A stretch of DNA of 38,000 bases from Actinomycetes bacterium. GTDB taxonomy: Bacteria > Actinomycetota > Acidimicrobiia > Acidimicrobiales > RAAP-2. The stretch lies in assembly GCA_021793395.1 (NCBI GenBank), contig JAJYSU010000019.1, positions 1-38,000 of the forward strand. The letters run 5' to 3'. The notes below the pieces were generated by a model that saw only the letters and a list, made by a program, of their open reading frames with translations, had not been told where the DNA came from and did not search any database. How positions within the stretch are numbered: the stretch's first letter is position 1; each line of letters starts with the position of its first letter. Made by a program: the position numbers and the translations under genes. Of this stretch, positions 1 through 5,490 are shown one piece after another.

Positions 1-40
1 AGCGGAAATCTCCGTTGATTCATTGGGCAATCCTATTTCG

Positions 41-113
41 TGGGCCGCCCGGGTCTCGATCCCGGCACCTTGGGATTAAAAGTCCCCTGCTCTTCCCGAT
101 GAGCTAGCGGCCC
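41..113 (-). tRNA. tRNA-Lys (anticodon TTT)
   Basis: The reverse complement folds as a 73-nt cloverleaf. It has a 7-bp acceptor stem (GGGCCGC with GCGGCCC), a D-arm GCTC/GAGC with G18G19 in the loop, an anticodon loop CTTTTAA giving anticodon TTT, and a T-arm CCGGG/CCCGG. The discriminator base is A and CCA is not encoded, because the next bases are CGA. Two details are unusual: the top anticodon-stem pair is G27-A43, and the T-loop reads ATCGAGA, with A instead of T at position 54. The acceptor stem and other arms pair perfectly, so I treat it as functional. It would read AAA/AAG lysine codons. Confidence 0.9.
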
Positions 114-121
114 GGTGATTG

Positions 122-127
122 ACGATA
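122..127 (-). promoter_or_regulatory. possible -10 element of tRNA-Lys
   Basis: On the minus strand the hexamer TATCGT lies 8 nt upstream of the tRNA 5' end. It fits the TAnnnT pattern and a start site just before the mature tRNA. No convincing -35 hexamer was found at the usual distance, so this is tentative. Confidence 0.3.
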
Positions 128-400
128 CCCGCGTCGCGTCACTCGCCTTCGGCCCTTCGAGACTACTTCATCGGTTGCTCGAGAGTCCGGCCCATGATCG
201 ACGTTGGCCACCAACTTACGGTGATGCGTCGCACTGAGCGAAAGTGCGAGGGTGATTACGGGGATCGGGAACAGGGAAGTCGGGTCGAGCCGAGCCTTCG
301 GGTGGGACCGCACACGGTGGGAACCGCAGGTCGCACGAAGCCGTTGAACGCTCTCGCGGAACCACGACTCCGGACCCGTCTATCTGACCCGCTCGACGAG

Positions 401-418
401 TACGTGGATCACCACGTA
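401..418. repeat. 18-bp inverted repeat (7-bp arms, 4-nt centre)
   Basis: TACGTGG at 401-407 is followed by ATCA and then the exact reverse complement CCACGTA at 412-418. It can form a compact hairpin or serve as a dimer-binding site. No T run follows on either strand, so it is not a standard terminator. Confidence 0.5.
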
Positions 419-654
419 GGGGAGCTCGGTCAGGAACTCACGACCGCGGGCTTGACCCAGACGGACGAGGTCGACACGGCGGTGCGCTGATCGCGCGGGG
501 GGTCCGGCGAAACGGTGACCGTGACGCCCGTCGTTCGCGAGATCACCAGTCGTTCAGCAATGCGGACCTTGGGATTCTCTCTGTCGCGAGTCGTCGCCCT
601 GGTGCCCAGTCCTCTGAGGTAACCACCCCATCGCCCCTAGCCGGGCGTTCACTT

Positions 655-680
655 TGCACCGTCGAAGCGGTGCAGTTTTC
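655..680 (+). terminator. intrinsic-terminator-like hairpin with T run
   Basis: TGCACCG (655-661) and CGGTGCA (668-674) form a perfect 7-bp stem around a 6-nt loop, followed by GTTTTCTCTC. This is the plus-strand layout of a rho-independent terminator. On the minus strand the hairpin is followed by AAAG, so it does not suit minus transcription. There is no recognised plus-strand gene upstream for it to end. Confidence 0.5.
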
Positions 681-792
681 TCTCGTCGTCACCACACGCG
701 ATGCGTGGCGGAGACGCCTGGGATTCTGCGGACCCGGGAGCCGGTCGCAGGGGAGGGGAGAAATAGGAGGTGGGTGCCAGACTTCGAGCACC

Positions 793-822
793 ACACTGTT
801 GCCCTAATAGGGCTATCAGTGT
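793..822. repeat. nested double dyad, 30 bp
   Basis: The outer arms ACACTG (793-798) and CAGTGT (817-822) are exact reverse complements. Inside them, GCCCT (801-805) and AGGGC (809-813) pair around AAT. Stacked, they would form an 11-bp interrupted hairpin, or a two-shell operator. No T run follows on either strand. It lies about 115 bp beyond the stop codon of the GH15 gene. Confidence 0.5.
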
Positions 823-895
823 ACGGCCCCTTCACGTCCGAGAGCGACGTCGATCCCGTGGGAAAGACGATGAACGCTGTCGTGACGACGTGCTC

Positions 896-912
896 GTCGA
901 CGGGCCGTCGAC
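896..912 (-). terminator. possible hairpin downstream of the GH15 gene
   Basis: GTCGACGG and CCGTCGAC flank a single G, giving an almost perfect 17-nt palindrome that begins 24 bases past the GH15 stop codon. It can fold as a 6-bp stem with a 5-nt loop. There is no T run, so it may be a weak terminator, an mRNA 3'-end stabiliser or a protein-binding dyad. Confidence 0.3.
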
Positions 913-936
913 CGATGGCCGAACGAGACGCGTCGT

Positions 937-2844
937 TCAGCGCCCGTGGTGATGGCGAGATGTCGGGGCCGATTTCGCCGCGGGAGAAAAGAGGGAGTTG
1001 GCGTAGTTGACGGTGCGCCGGACCCTCGTCGCGGCCCGCGGGGCGTTCGCCGCGTCCCCCTGCCCGAGTCGGTACGCCGAACTCACGAGTGAGACGTGCG
1101 AGAAGGCTTGGGGGAAGTTACCAACGAGCCGATGGGCAACGGTGTCGTACTCCTCAGAGAGGAGGCCGAGATTGTTACGCAGTGCGAGGAGGCGGGTGAA
1201 GAGTTCGCTGGCCTCGTCGGTGCGCCCGATGAGATGGAGGCAGTCCACCAACCAGAACGAGCACGCGAGAAAAGCGCCTTCGCGGCCGGTGAGGCCATCA
1301 ACGTTCGTGCAGGAGTCCTCGCCCGCATCCGACTCGTGGATTCGGTAGCGCAGTACGAGACCCTCATCGCGCAGTGAGGTGTTGATTGCATCGATCGTGG
1401 AAATCACGCGTGGGTCGTGCGGTGGCAGGAATCCCACTAGGGGAATGCGTAGCAGGCTGGCGTCGAGTTGATCGGAGCCGTAGTACTGCGTGAATGCTCC
1501 GATGGCTTCGTTATATCCCCGGGAACAAACCTCATCGGCGATCTGCTGGCGCAGAGATCGCCATCGCTCCATGGGACCGTCCAGATCGGGCCACTCTTCG
1601 AGGGTCTTGATCGCCCGATCGACGGCGACCCAGGCCATTACCTTGGAGTAGGTGAAGTGTCGACGTGGTCCGCGCACTTCCCAGATTCCCTCATCGGGCT
1701 CAACCCATCGTGACTCCACCTCATCCATGAGCACGCGTTGCAGATTCCAGACGGCCGTGTTGATGACTCCCTCGGCGTGCGCTGAGTGGTAGAGGGCGGA
1801 CATGACCTCACCGAAAACGTCGAGCTGAAACTGTCGCGAGGCAGCGTTGCCGATGCGTACCGGCGCAGATTTCTCGTAGCCCGGCAACCAACTCGCCTCC
1901 CACTCCTCCAGCCGGCGCTCGCCGGCCGGACCGTACATGATCTGCAGATTTCCCACGTCACCGGCAACCGCTCGAAGTAGCCAGTCGCGCCAGGCCGCGG
2001 CCTCCTCGAAGTATCCGCCACGCATGAGCGACTCGAGAGTGAAGGTTGCGTCACGTAGCCAGCAGTACCGGTAGTCCCAGTTGCGCCCGCCCCCGAGTGT
2101 TTCGGGCAGTGACGTCGTGGCGGCGGCCACGATGCCGCCGGTTGGAGCGTAGGTGAGAGCCTTCAAGGTAATCAGTGAGCGCACGACGGCGTCGCGCCAC
2201 GGTCCCTCGTAGGTGCACTGAGCAGCCCAGTCTCGCCAAAAATTATCCGTATGGCGCAGGGCCCACATTGCGTCGAACGGTGGTGGTGGATCTTCGTGCG
2301 ACGGGTACCAGACCAGAGTGAAGGCGAAACGCTGTCCCTCGCTGACGGAGAAGTCGGCGACCGTGTGCATGTCCTCACCCACTGCGGTCACTTCGTGCCA
2401 CAAGGCGACCGACTCGGGTCCCGCCGTCATACGCACGAGCCCGTCAGTCGACGTGACCCACGGAATCTCGCTGCCGTAGCCGAAGCGTACGGTGAGGTTC
2501 ATTCGCATGTCGAGTGTGCCCGTGACACCTTCAACCAGGCGCACGACCTGGGGATGGGTCTCACGGATAGGCATGAAGTCGGTGACGCGCACCGTGCCGG
2601 TGGGAGTGTCGAACTCGGACTCCAAGACGAGGGAGTTCTCGCGATAGCGCCGACGCGTGGCGTTACCGCCCGACGAGGGAGCGAGTTGCCAGAATCCGTG
2701 GGACTCGTCGCCCAGAATCCGCGCGAAACACGACGGGGAGTCGACGTCGGGTAGGCAGAGCCAGTCGATTGAGCCGTTCGCCCCCACCACTGCTGTTGTT
2801 CGGAGGTCGCCGATCACCGCGTAGTCCTCGAGCGGCAGCGTCAC
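937..2844 (-). CDS. glycoside hydrolase family 15 protein (glucoamylase/trehalase-like)
   Basis: 635 residues, starting at GTG 2844. The N-terminal beta-domain has the typical opening (GDLRTTAVVGANGSIDWLCLPDVDSPSCFARIL, residues 12-44). The (alpha/alpha)6 barrel has RNWDYRYCWLRDA (254-266), LEEWE (312-316, the expected general-acid region), IGNAASRQFQLDVFGE (331-346) and, near the C-terminus, GLLSEEYD, the expected general-base region. Family members hydrolyse alpha-glucosidic bonds; actinobacterial relatives include trehalases and glucoamylases, and I cannot decide the substrate. There is no signal peptide, so it is probably cytoplasmic and acts in trehalose or glycogen turnover. It is transcribed alone. 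The start is set by the family N-terminus and by a -10-like element 7 nt upstream, suggesting a leaderless mRNA. Confidence 0.9.
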   Translation of the reverse strand: MTLPLEDYAVIGDLRTTAVVGANGSIDWLCLPDVDSPSCFARILGDESHGFWQLAPSSGGNATRRRYRENSLVLESEFDTPTGTVRVTDFMPIRETHPQVVRLVEGVTGTLDMRMNLTVRFGYGSEIPWVTSTDGLVRMTAGPESVALWHEVTAVGEDMHTVADFSVSEGQRFAFTLVWYPSHEDPPPPFDAMWALRHTDNFWRDWAAQCTYEGPWRDAVVRSLITLKALTYAPTGGIVAAATTSLPETLGGGRNWDYRYCWLRDATFTLESLMRGGYFEEAAAWRDWLLRAVAGDVGNLQIMYGPAGERRLEEWEASWLPGYEKSAPVRIGNAASRQFQLDVFGEVMSALYHSAHAEGVINTAVWNLQRVLMDEVESRWVEPDEGIWEVRGPRRHFTYSKVMAWVAVDRAIKTLEEWPDLDGPMERWRSLRQQIADEVCSRGYNEAIGAFTQYYGSDQLDASLLRIPLVGFLPPHDPRVISTIDAINTSLRDEGLVLRYRIHESDAGEDSCTNVDGLTGREGAFLACSFWLVDCLHLIGRTDEASELFTRLLALRNNLGLLSEEYDTVAHRLVGNFPQAFSHVSLVSSAYRLGQGDAANAPRAATRVRRTVNYANSLFSPAAKSAPTSRHHHGR

Positions 2845-2848
2845 GGTC

Positions 2849-2859
2849 TCTAGTCTCTC
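2849..2859. promoter_or_regulatory. -10 region of the GH15 gene, possibly bidirectional
   Basis: Plus-strand TCTAGTCTCTC. Read on the minus strand it gives GAGACT (2857-2852), ending 7 nt before the GTG at 2844. On the plus strand it gives TAGTCT (2851-2856), which would start transcription near 2862. The identical 11-mer lies at 33843-33853 between two divergent genes that both use it. Confidence 0.45.
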
Positions 2860-2906
2860 GCGTCGCGACGTGATGCGCTGGTCAGCCGGTGTCGAGACGC
2901 GCGTGT

Positions 2907-2932
2907 CGCGTCAACGAGTGGGGCGTGACGCG
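2907..2932. repeat. inverted repeat CGCGTCA ... TGACGCG
   Basis: CGCGTCA at 2907-2913 and its exact reverse complement TGACGCG at 2926-2932 are separated by 12 bp. The left copy extends to CGCGTCAAC, identical to the right end of the 22-bp palindrome at 3041-3062. This suggests two sites for the same protein in one intergenic region. Confidence 0.45.
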
Positions 2933-2985
2933 AGAACGTGGTCGTTGGCTCGCGCCGGCGATACGGGGTGTCGCTCACTGTCGTC

Positions 2986-2999
2986 ACGTGACGTCACGT
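2986..2999. repeat. 14-bp perfect palindrome
   Basis: ACGTGACGTCACGT equals its own reverse complement. It is followed by CGTCGCGACG (2997-3006), a 10-bp palindrome also present at 2861-2870 beside the GH15 start. The region is noncoding, so a regulatory role is possible; GC-rich palindromes also arise by chance. Confidence 0.4.
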
Positions 3000-3040
3000 C
3001 GCGACGCCGAAAGTGCCATACGCCGCTCGATGGTCCCGTC

Positions 3041-3062
3041 GTTGACGCGGCGCCGCGTCAAC
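3041..3062. promoter_or_regulatory. 22-bp perfect palindrome, candidate operator
   Basis: The arm GTTGACGCGGC (3041-3051) is immediately followed by its exact reverse complement (3052-3062), with no mismatch and no spacer. With the start of the next gene at 3107 also taken as the transcription start, the palindrome covers about -66 to -45, a usual place for an activator or repressor dimer. No central loop is available without unpairing the middle, so an operator is more likely than a terminator. Confidence 0.5.
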
Positions 3063-3094
3063 CCGGACACCGGCGACTGTCCGCCCGGTGGCAG

Positions 3095-3100
3095 TAGGTT
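3095..3100 (+). promoter_or_regulatory. -10 element of the DksA/TraR-like gene
   Basis: TAGGTT ends 6 nt before the GTG start at 3107, so transcription would begin at or next to the start codon (leaderless). No SD sequence is present. No clear -35. Confidence 0.5.
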
Positions 3101-3106
3101 AGACGA

Positions 3107-3295
3107 GTGGATCACGTCGATGATGAGGTTTCCCGGCGGGTCGAACAGACCCTTGACGCCGTGGATCGGGCACTGGAGCGCCTGCGACACGGCGACTACC
3201 GCACCTGTCGAGTCTGTGGCTCGCCCATCGACGACGACATCCTCGCGCGTAACCCGCTGCGCGACTCCTGTGACGCCCATCCGGAACTGGTCTAG
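3107..3295 (+). CDS. small DksA/TraR-family zinc-finger protein
   Basis: 62 residues. A short predicted helix (about 1-30) is followed by a zinc-finger of the DksA/TraR C-terminal type: Cys34, Cys37, then 17 residues to Cys55, with His58 as the likely fourth ligand in place of the usual cysteine. Full-length DksA is about 150 residues with a long coiled coil; this protein lacks most of that, as do many short actinobacterial members. Family proteins reach into the RNA polymerase secondary channel or act as small zinc proteins; the role here is unknown. The GTG start is supported by the -10 hexamer 6 nt upstream. It is convergent with sodN, only 16 bases away. The upstream region carries a 22-bp palindrome and related half-sites, so it may be tightly regulated. 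Confidence 0.8.
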   Translation: MDHVDDEVSRRVEQTLDAVDRALERLRHGDYRTCRVCGSPIDDDILARNPLRDSCDAHPELV

Positions 3296-3311
3296 CGGAC
3301 GCCCTACTTCT

Positions 3312-3728
3312 TCACTTCTTCGTCGCCCAGAAGATCTCGGCGATCGCGTCAATCTCTGCGAGCAGCCGATCGCCCACGGCGACATCGTTGGTCTTCTTTG
3401 ACTCGCCCGCCGTCTTGGTAGCGCGCCAGAACAGGTCGTGAAGGTTCGGGTACGTCTCAAGGTGCTCTGGCTTGAAGTAGTCAGTCCACAGGACCCACAG
3501 GTGGTGCTTGACCAATTCGGCTCGCTGCTCCTTGATAATCGTGGAGCGAACCTTGAAGTCCAAGTCGTTGGACGCGTTGTACTTCTCCATGATGGACCGC
3601 ACCGACTGTGCCTCGATCCGGGCCTGGGCCGGGTCGTAGACACCGCAGGGCAGGTCGCAGTGGGCTGACGCGACGAGGGGCGTGGTCGTGGCGTCGAGCA
3701 GTGCGGTGATGCGCGAATACAGCCTCAT
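3312..3728 (-). CDS. sodN: nickel superoxide dismutase precursor
   Basis: 138 residues. The nickel hook is HCDLPCGVYDP, beginning at His23. After cleavage before His23 the mature protein (116 residues) would start with the metal ligands His1, Cys2 and Cys6, as in Streptomyces NiSOD. The four-helix-bundle signatures follow (IIKEQRAELVKHHLWVLWTDYFKPEHL). It removes superoxide, giving hydrogen peroxide and oxygen. The 22-residue leader is longer than the 14 residues I recall for Streptomyces. The ATG at 3728 follows AAAGGTGG, a good ribosome-binding site. The gene is divergent from its maturation peptidase gene rather than in one operon with it. A dyad, TGCGT-TATC-ACGCA, lies in the shared promoter region and could be an operator for a nickel- or redox-responsive regulator (inference). 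Confidence 0.95.
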   Translation of the reverse strand: MRLYSRITALLDATTTPLVASAHCDLPCGVYDPAQARIEAQSVRSIMEKYNASNDLDFKVRSTIIKEQRAELVKHHLWVLWTDYFKPEHLETYPNLHDLFWRATKTAGESKKTNDVAVGDRLLAEIDAIAEIFWATKK

Positions 3729-3767
3729 TGATCCACCTTTCGAATGGTCCGAGCCGCAGCCGGACAG

Positions 3768-3786
3768 TGCGTTATCACGCAGGCTA
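3768..3786 (-). promoter_or_regulatory. sodN promoter with overlapping dyad
   Basis: The minus-strand hexamer TAGCCT (3786-3781) is a -10 candidate, giving a start near 3774 and a leader of about 45 nt carrying AAAGGTGG. TGCGT (3768-3772) and ACGCA (3777-3781) form an inverted repeat over that start site, a position typical of repressor operators. In Streptomyces sodN is repressed by the nickel regulator Nur; I do not see a convincing Nur box, so the binder is unknown. Confidence 0.4.
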
Positions 3787-3801
3787 GTCAGTCTCGTCGA
3801 T

Positions 3802-3807
3802 TAGCGT
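3802..3807 (+). promoter_or_regulatory. -10 element of sodX
   Basis: TAGCGT ends 7 nt before the GTG at 3815, predicting a leaderless mRNA. No SD is present before the start. Confidence 0.5.
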
Positions 3808-3814
3808 TCACTCC

Positions 3815-4150
3815 GTGGCCCGGCTACTGGAGTTCTTCGTTCGTCGCGTCGTCGTGGAGGGAACGTCGATGACGCCTACGTATCAGCCGGGCGAGCGGCT
3901 GACGGCAGTTCGTCGCTGGCGTCCCGTGCACCCCGGCGACGTCGTTGTCGTGCGCGATCCGCGTGACCACGACCGGTGGCTCCTGAAGCGCTGCGTGTCG
4001 TCGGTGGGCTTCCAACTAGACCTGCGCGGCGATAACCCGGCGGCGTCGACCGATTCGCGCGACTTTGGTCTCGTGGACGGACATCGGGTGACGTGGATAG
4101 TCGTGTCGCCGAGACCACATCCCTCGCACCAGGAGCCGTTGGTCGACTAG
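3815..4150 (+). CDS. sodX: S26-type signal peptidase, NiSOD maturation peptidase
   Basis: 111 residues, a short member of the signal peptidase I (S26) fold. The catalytic serine motif is EGTSMTPT (Ser18) and the general-base lysine lies in LLKRCVSS (Lys58), followed by a glycine/asparagine loop (LRGDNPAASTDSRDFG) typical of S26 enzymes. A clear N-terminal membrane anchor is absent, as in NiSOD-linked peptidases. Beside sodN, the likely job is removal of the 22-residue SodN leader to expose the nickel-binding histidine. Streptomyces keeps the pair in one direction; here they are divergent, with 86 bp between the start codons. The GTG start is chosen from the -10 element 7 nt upstream and from domain length. 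Confidence 0.85.
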   Translation: MARLLEFFVRRVVVEGTSMTPTYQPGERLTAVRRWRPVHPGDVVVVRDPRDHDRWLLKRCVSSVGFQLDLRGDNPAASTDSRDFGLVDGHRVTWIVVSPRPHPSHQEPLVD

Positions 4151-4180
4151 GGCGCGACCACGAGAGATGATGACGAGGAC

Positions 4181-4199
4181 ACGGTGGGCGACCCACCGT
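4181..4199. repeat. 8-bp inverted repeat upstream of mshA
   Basis: ACGGTGGG (4181-4188) and CCCACCGT (4192-4199) are exact reverse complements around CGA. It ends one base before the TAGGCT -10 hexamer of the next gene. It may be an operator between the -35 and -10 positions or the terminator of sodX, whose stop is 30 bases upstream; there is no T run. Confidence 0.45.
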
Positions 4200-4205
4200 T
4201 AGGCT
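4200..4205 (+). promoter_or_regulatory. -10 element of the mshA-like gene
   Basis: TAGGCT ends 6 nt before the GTG at 4212, predicting a leaderless transcript. It directly follows an 8-bp inverted repeat. Confidence 0.5.
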
Positions 4206-4211
4206 GACGCC

Positions 4212-5429
4212 GTGGCTCGCCTCGCTGTTCTCTCCTATCACACCTCGCCTCTGGCGCAGGCGGGTACCGGGGACAGCGGAGGGATGAACGTGTACGTGCG
4301 CGAGTTGTCGAGCGCGCTGGCGCGACAGGGTCACGAGGTCGACGTGTTCACGCGCCGAGACCGGCTCGACGAGCGCGACGTCGTGCTGGTGGAACCCGGG
4401 TTTCGCGTCCATCACGTCACCGCGGGGCCGGTGGCTCCCGTGGCGCGCGAGCGACTGCTCTCCTTTGTCGATGAGTTCACGGACGCGGTGCGGGCCGCCT
4501 TTCGCTGCACCGGTGTGCCCGACGCGCTTCACGCCCACTACTGGTTGAGCGGACTCGCTGGCCACCGGCTGAAGCATGAGATTGAGGTGCCCCTCATCAT
4601 GACCTTTCACACGCTCGAACGAGTGAAGGCGGACACCTTTCGTGGAGAGTCCGAGGACCGTGCTCGTCAAGAGGCGGCGCTCGTCGCGTGCGCCGACGCC
4701 GTACTGGCGAGTTGCGACGTCGAGGCCGAACAGTTCGTGCGTTTCTATCATGCCGATGCCTCGCGAGTTCGCGTGGTGGCACCCGGTGTCCAGCACGCTT
4801 TTTTCGCGCCGGGACATCGGCCTCAGGCACGCCGCGCGGTGGGGCTGACGATCGACGAGCCCCTCCTGCTGTTCGTGGGCCGGCTGCAAGCGCTGAAGGG
4901 TGTCGACCTGGCACTGGAGACGTTGATCGAGTTACGTCGGCGCGGCGAATCGGCACAGTTGGCGATCGTCGGAGGTCCGTCAGGTCCGGACGGCCGCGCG
5001 ACGGTCATGGCGCTGCACGAGCGCGTACGTCAGGCCAACGTCATCGATCACGTTCACTTTGTCGCACCCCAGAGCCACCAACTGCTGTCAACGTGGATGA
5101 GGGCCGCGGACGTGACGCTGGTTCCGTCGCGAGCCGAGAGTTTCGGTCTCGTGGCACTGGAGTCGTCGGCCTGCGGCACGCCCGTCGTGGCTAGCGAGGT
5201 CGGTGGCTTGACCACGCTGGTCGAGCCGGGCGTGAACGGGTTTCTGATGGCGCGTCGCGATCCGGGGCCGTGGGCGGACGCGGTACTTTCGATGCTCGAC
5301 CCCGAGCACGCGACGGTCCTCTCGACGGGAGCGGTCCTGAGCGCGCGTCCCTATACCTGGCGCGGGGCCGGCGAGTCGCTGGCGAACCTGGTCGACGAGT
5401 TATCCCTCGCCCAGCTGGTGCACTGCTAG
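4212..5429 (+). CDS. mshA: glycosyltransferase family 4, probable D-inositol-3-phosphate glycosyltransferase
   Basis: 405 residues, GT-B fold. The N-terminal domain has HTSPLAQAGTGDSGGMNVYVREL (about 10-32), the signature of MshA enzymes, then HAHYWLSGLAG (107-117) and FHTLERVK. The C-terminal domain has FVGRLQALKG (221-230), a phosphate-binding GGPSGPDG, and the E-x7-E motif Glu309/Glu317 in SRAESFGLVALESSACGTPVVA. MshA transfers N-acetylglucosamine from UDP-GlcNAc to 1-L-inositol-3-phosphate, the first step of mycothiol synthesis. Sucrose-synthase-like and other GT4 enzymes are related, but the GTGDSGGMNVYV block favours MshA. The remaining mycothiol genes are not in the window. The start is GTG 4212, supported by the -10 hexamer. 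Confidence 0.8.
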   Translation: MARLAVLSYHTSPLAQAGTGDSGGMNVYVRELSSALARQGHEVDVFTRRDRLDERDVVLVEPGFRVHHVTAGPVAPVARERLLSFVDEFTDAVRAAFRCTGVPDALHAHYWLSGLAGHRLKHEIEVPLIMTFHTLERVKADTFRGESEDRARQEAALVACADAVLASCDVEAEQFVRFYHADASRVRVVAPGVQHAFFAPGHRPQARRAVGLTIDEPLLLFVGRLQALKGVDLALETLIELRRRGESAQLAIVGGPSGPDGRATVMALHERVRQANVIDHVHFVAPQSHQLLSTWMRAADVTLVPSRAESFGLVALESSACGTPVVASEVGGLTTLVEPGVNGFLMARRDPGPWADAVLSMLDPEHATVLSTGAVLSARPYTWRGAGESLANLVDELSLAQLVHC

Positions 5430-5447
5430 GCGTCACTGCCTCACCAT

Positions 5448-5463
5448 CGCGGTCGCGACCACG
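5448..5463. repeat. palindrome in the mshA-proC gap
   Basis: The centre GGTCGCGACC (5451-5460) is a perfect 10-bp palindrome; one mismatched pair out, CG/CG pairs again. Relative to the proposed proC start it spans about -43 to -28. Operator, or the 3'-end hairpin of mshA; weak evidence. Confidence 0.3.
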
Positions 5464-5477
5464 TCGTTCGGACCCGG

Positions 5478-5483
5478 TAGCGT
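5478..5483 (+). promoter_or_regulatory. -10 element of proC
   Basis: TAGCGT ends 7 nt before the ATG at 5491; leaderless arrangement, no SD. Confidence 0.5.
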
Positions 5484-5490
5484 ACGGTCG

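Larger units (their letters stand above)
114..936. other. long stretch without a convincing gene
   Basis: About 820 bases between the tRNA-Lys and the GH15 gene. Open frames exist on both strands (for example 119-490 plus, 543-794 minus, 654-1010 plus). Their translations are arginine/proline/serine-rich, match no family I recognise and have no plausible ribosome-binding site. What can be supported is structure: a 7-bp hairpin at 401-418, a terminator-like hairpin with a T run at 655-680, a nested double dyad at 793-822 and a 17-nt near-palindrome at 896-912. It could be decayed gene remnants or hold a small RNA. Confidence 0.5.

Noticed and set aside
1-40. Possible attachment-site remnant or integrase next to the tRNA-Lys 3' end
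   Set aside because: Only 40 bases beyond the tRNA are visible, with no repeat of the tRNA end elsewhere in the window and no integrase gene.
119-490. Open frame of 123 codons on the plus strand
   Set aside because: TTG start without SD, no family similarity, low-complexity translation; overlaps the 401-418 hairpin. Not enough to call a gene.
654-1010. Open frames on both strands at 543-1010
   Set aside because: Arg/Pro-rich translations, no motif; one runs antisense into the GH15 gene and starts inside the 655-680 hairpin.
3876-4889. Long minus-strand frame (337 codons) opposite mshA
   Set aside because: Antisense shadow typical of GC-rich DNA; mshA on the plus strand has full family motifs.
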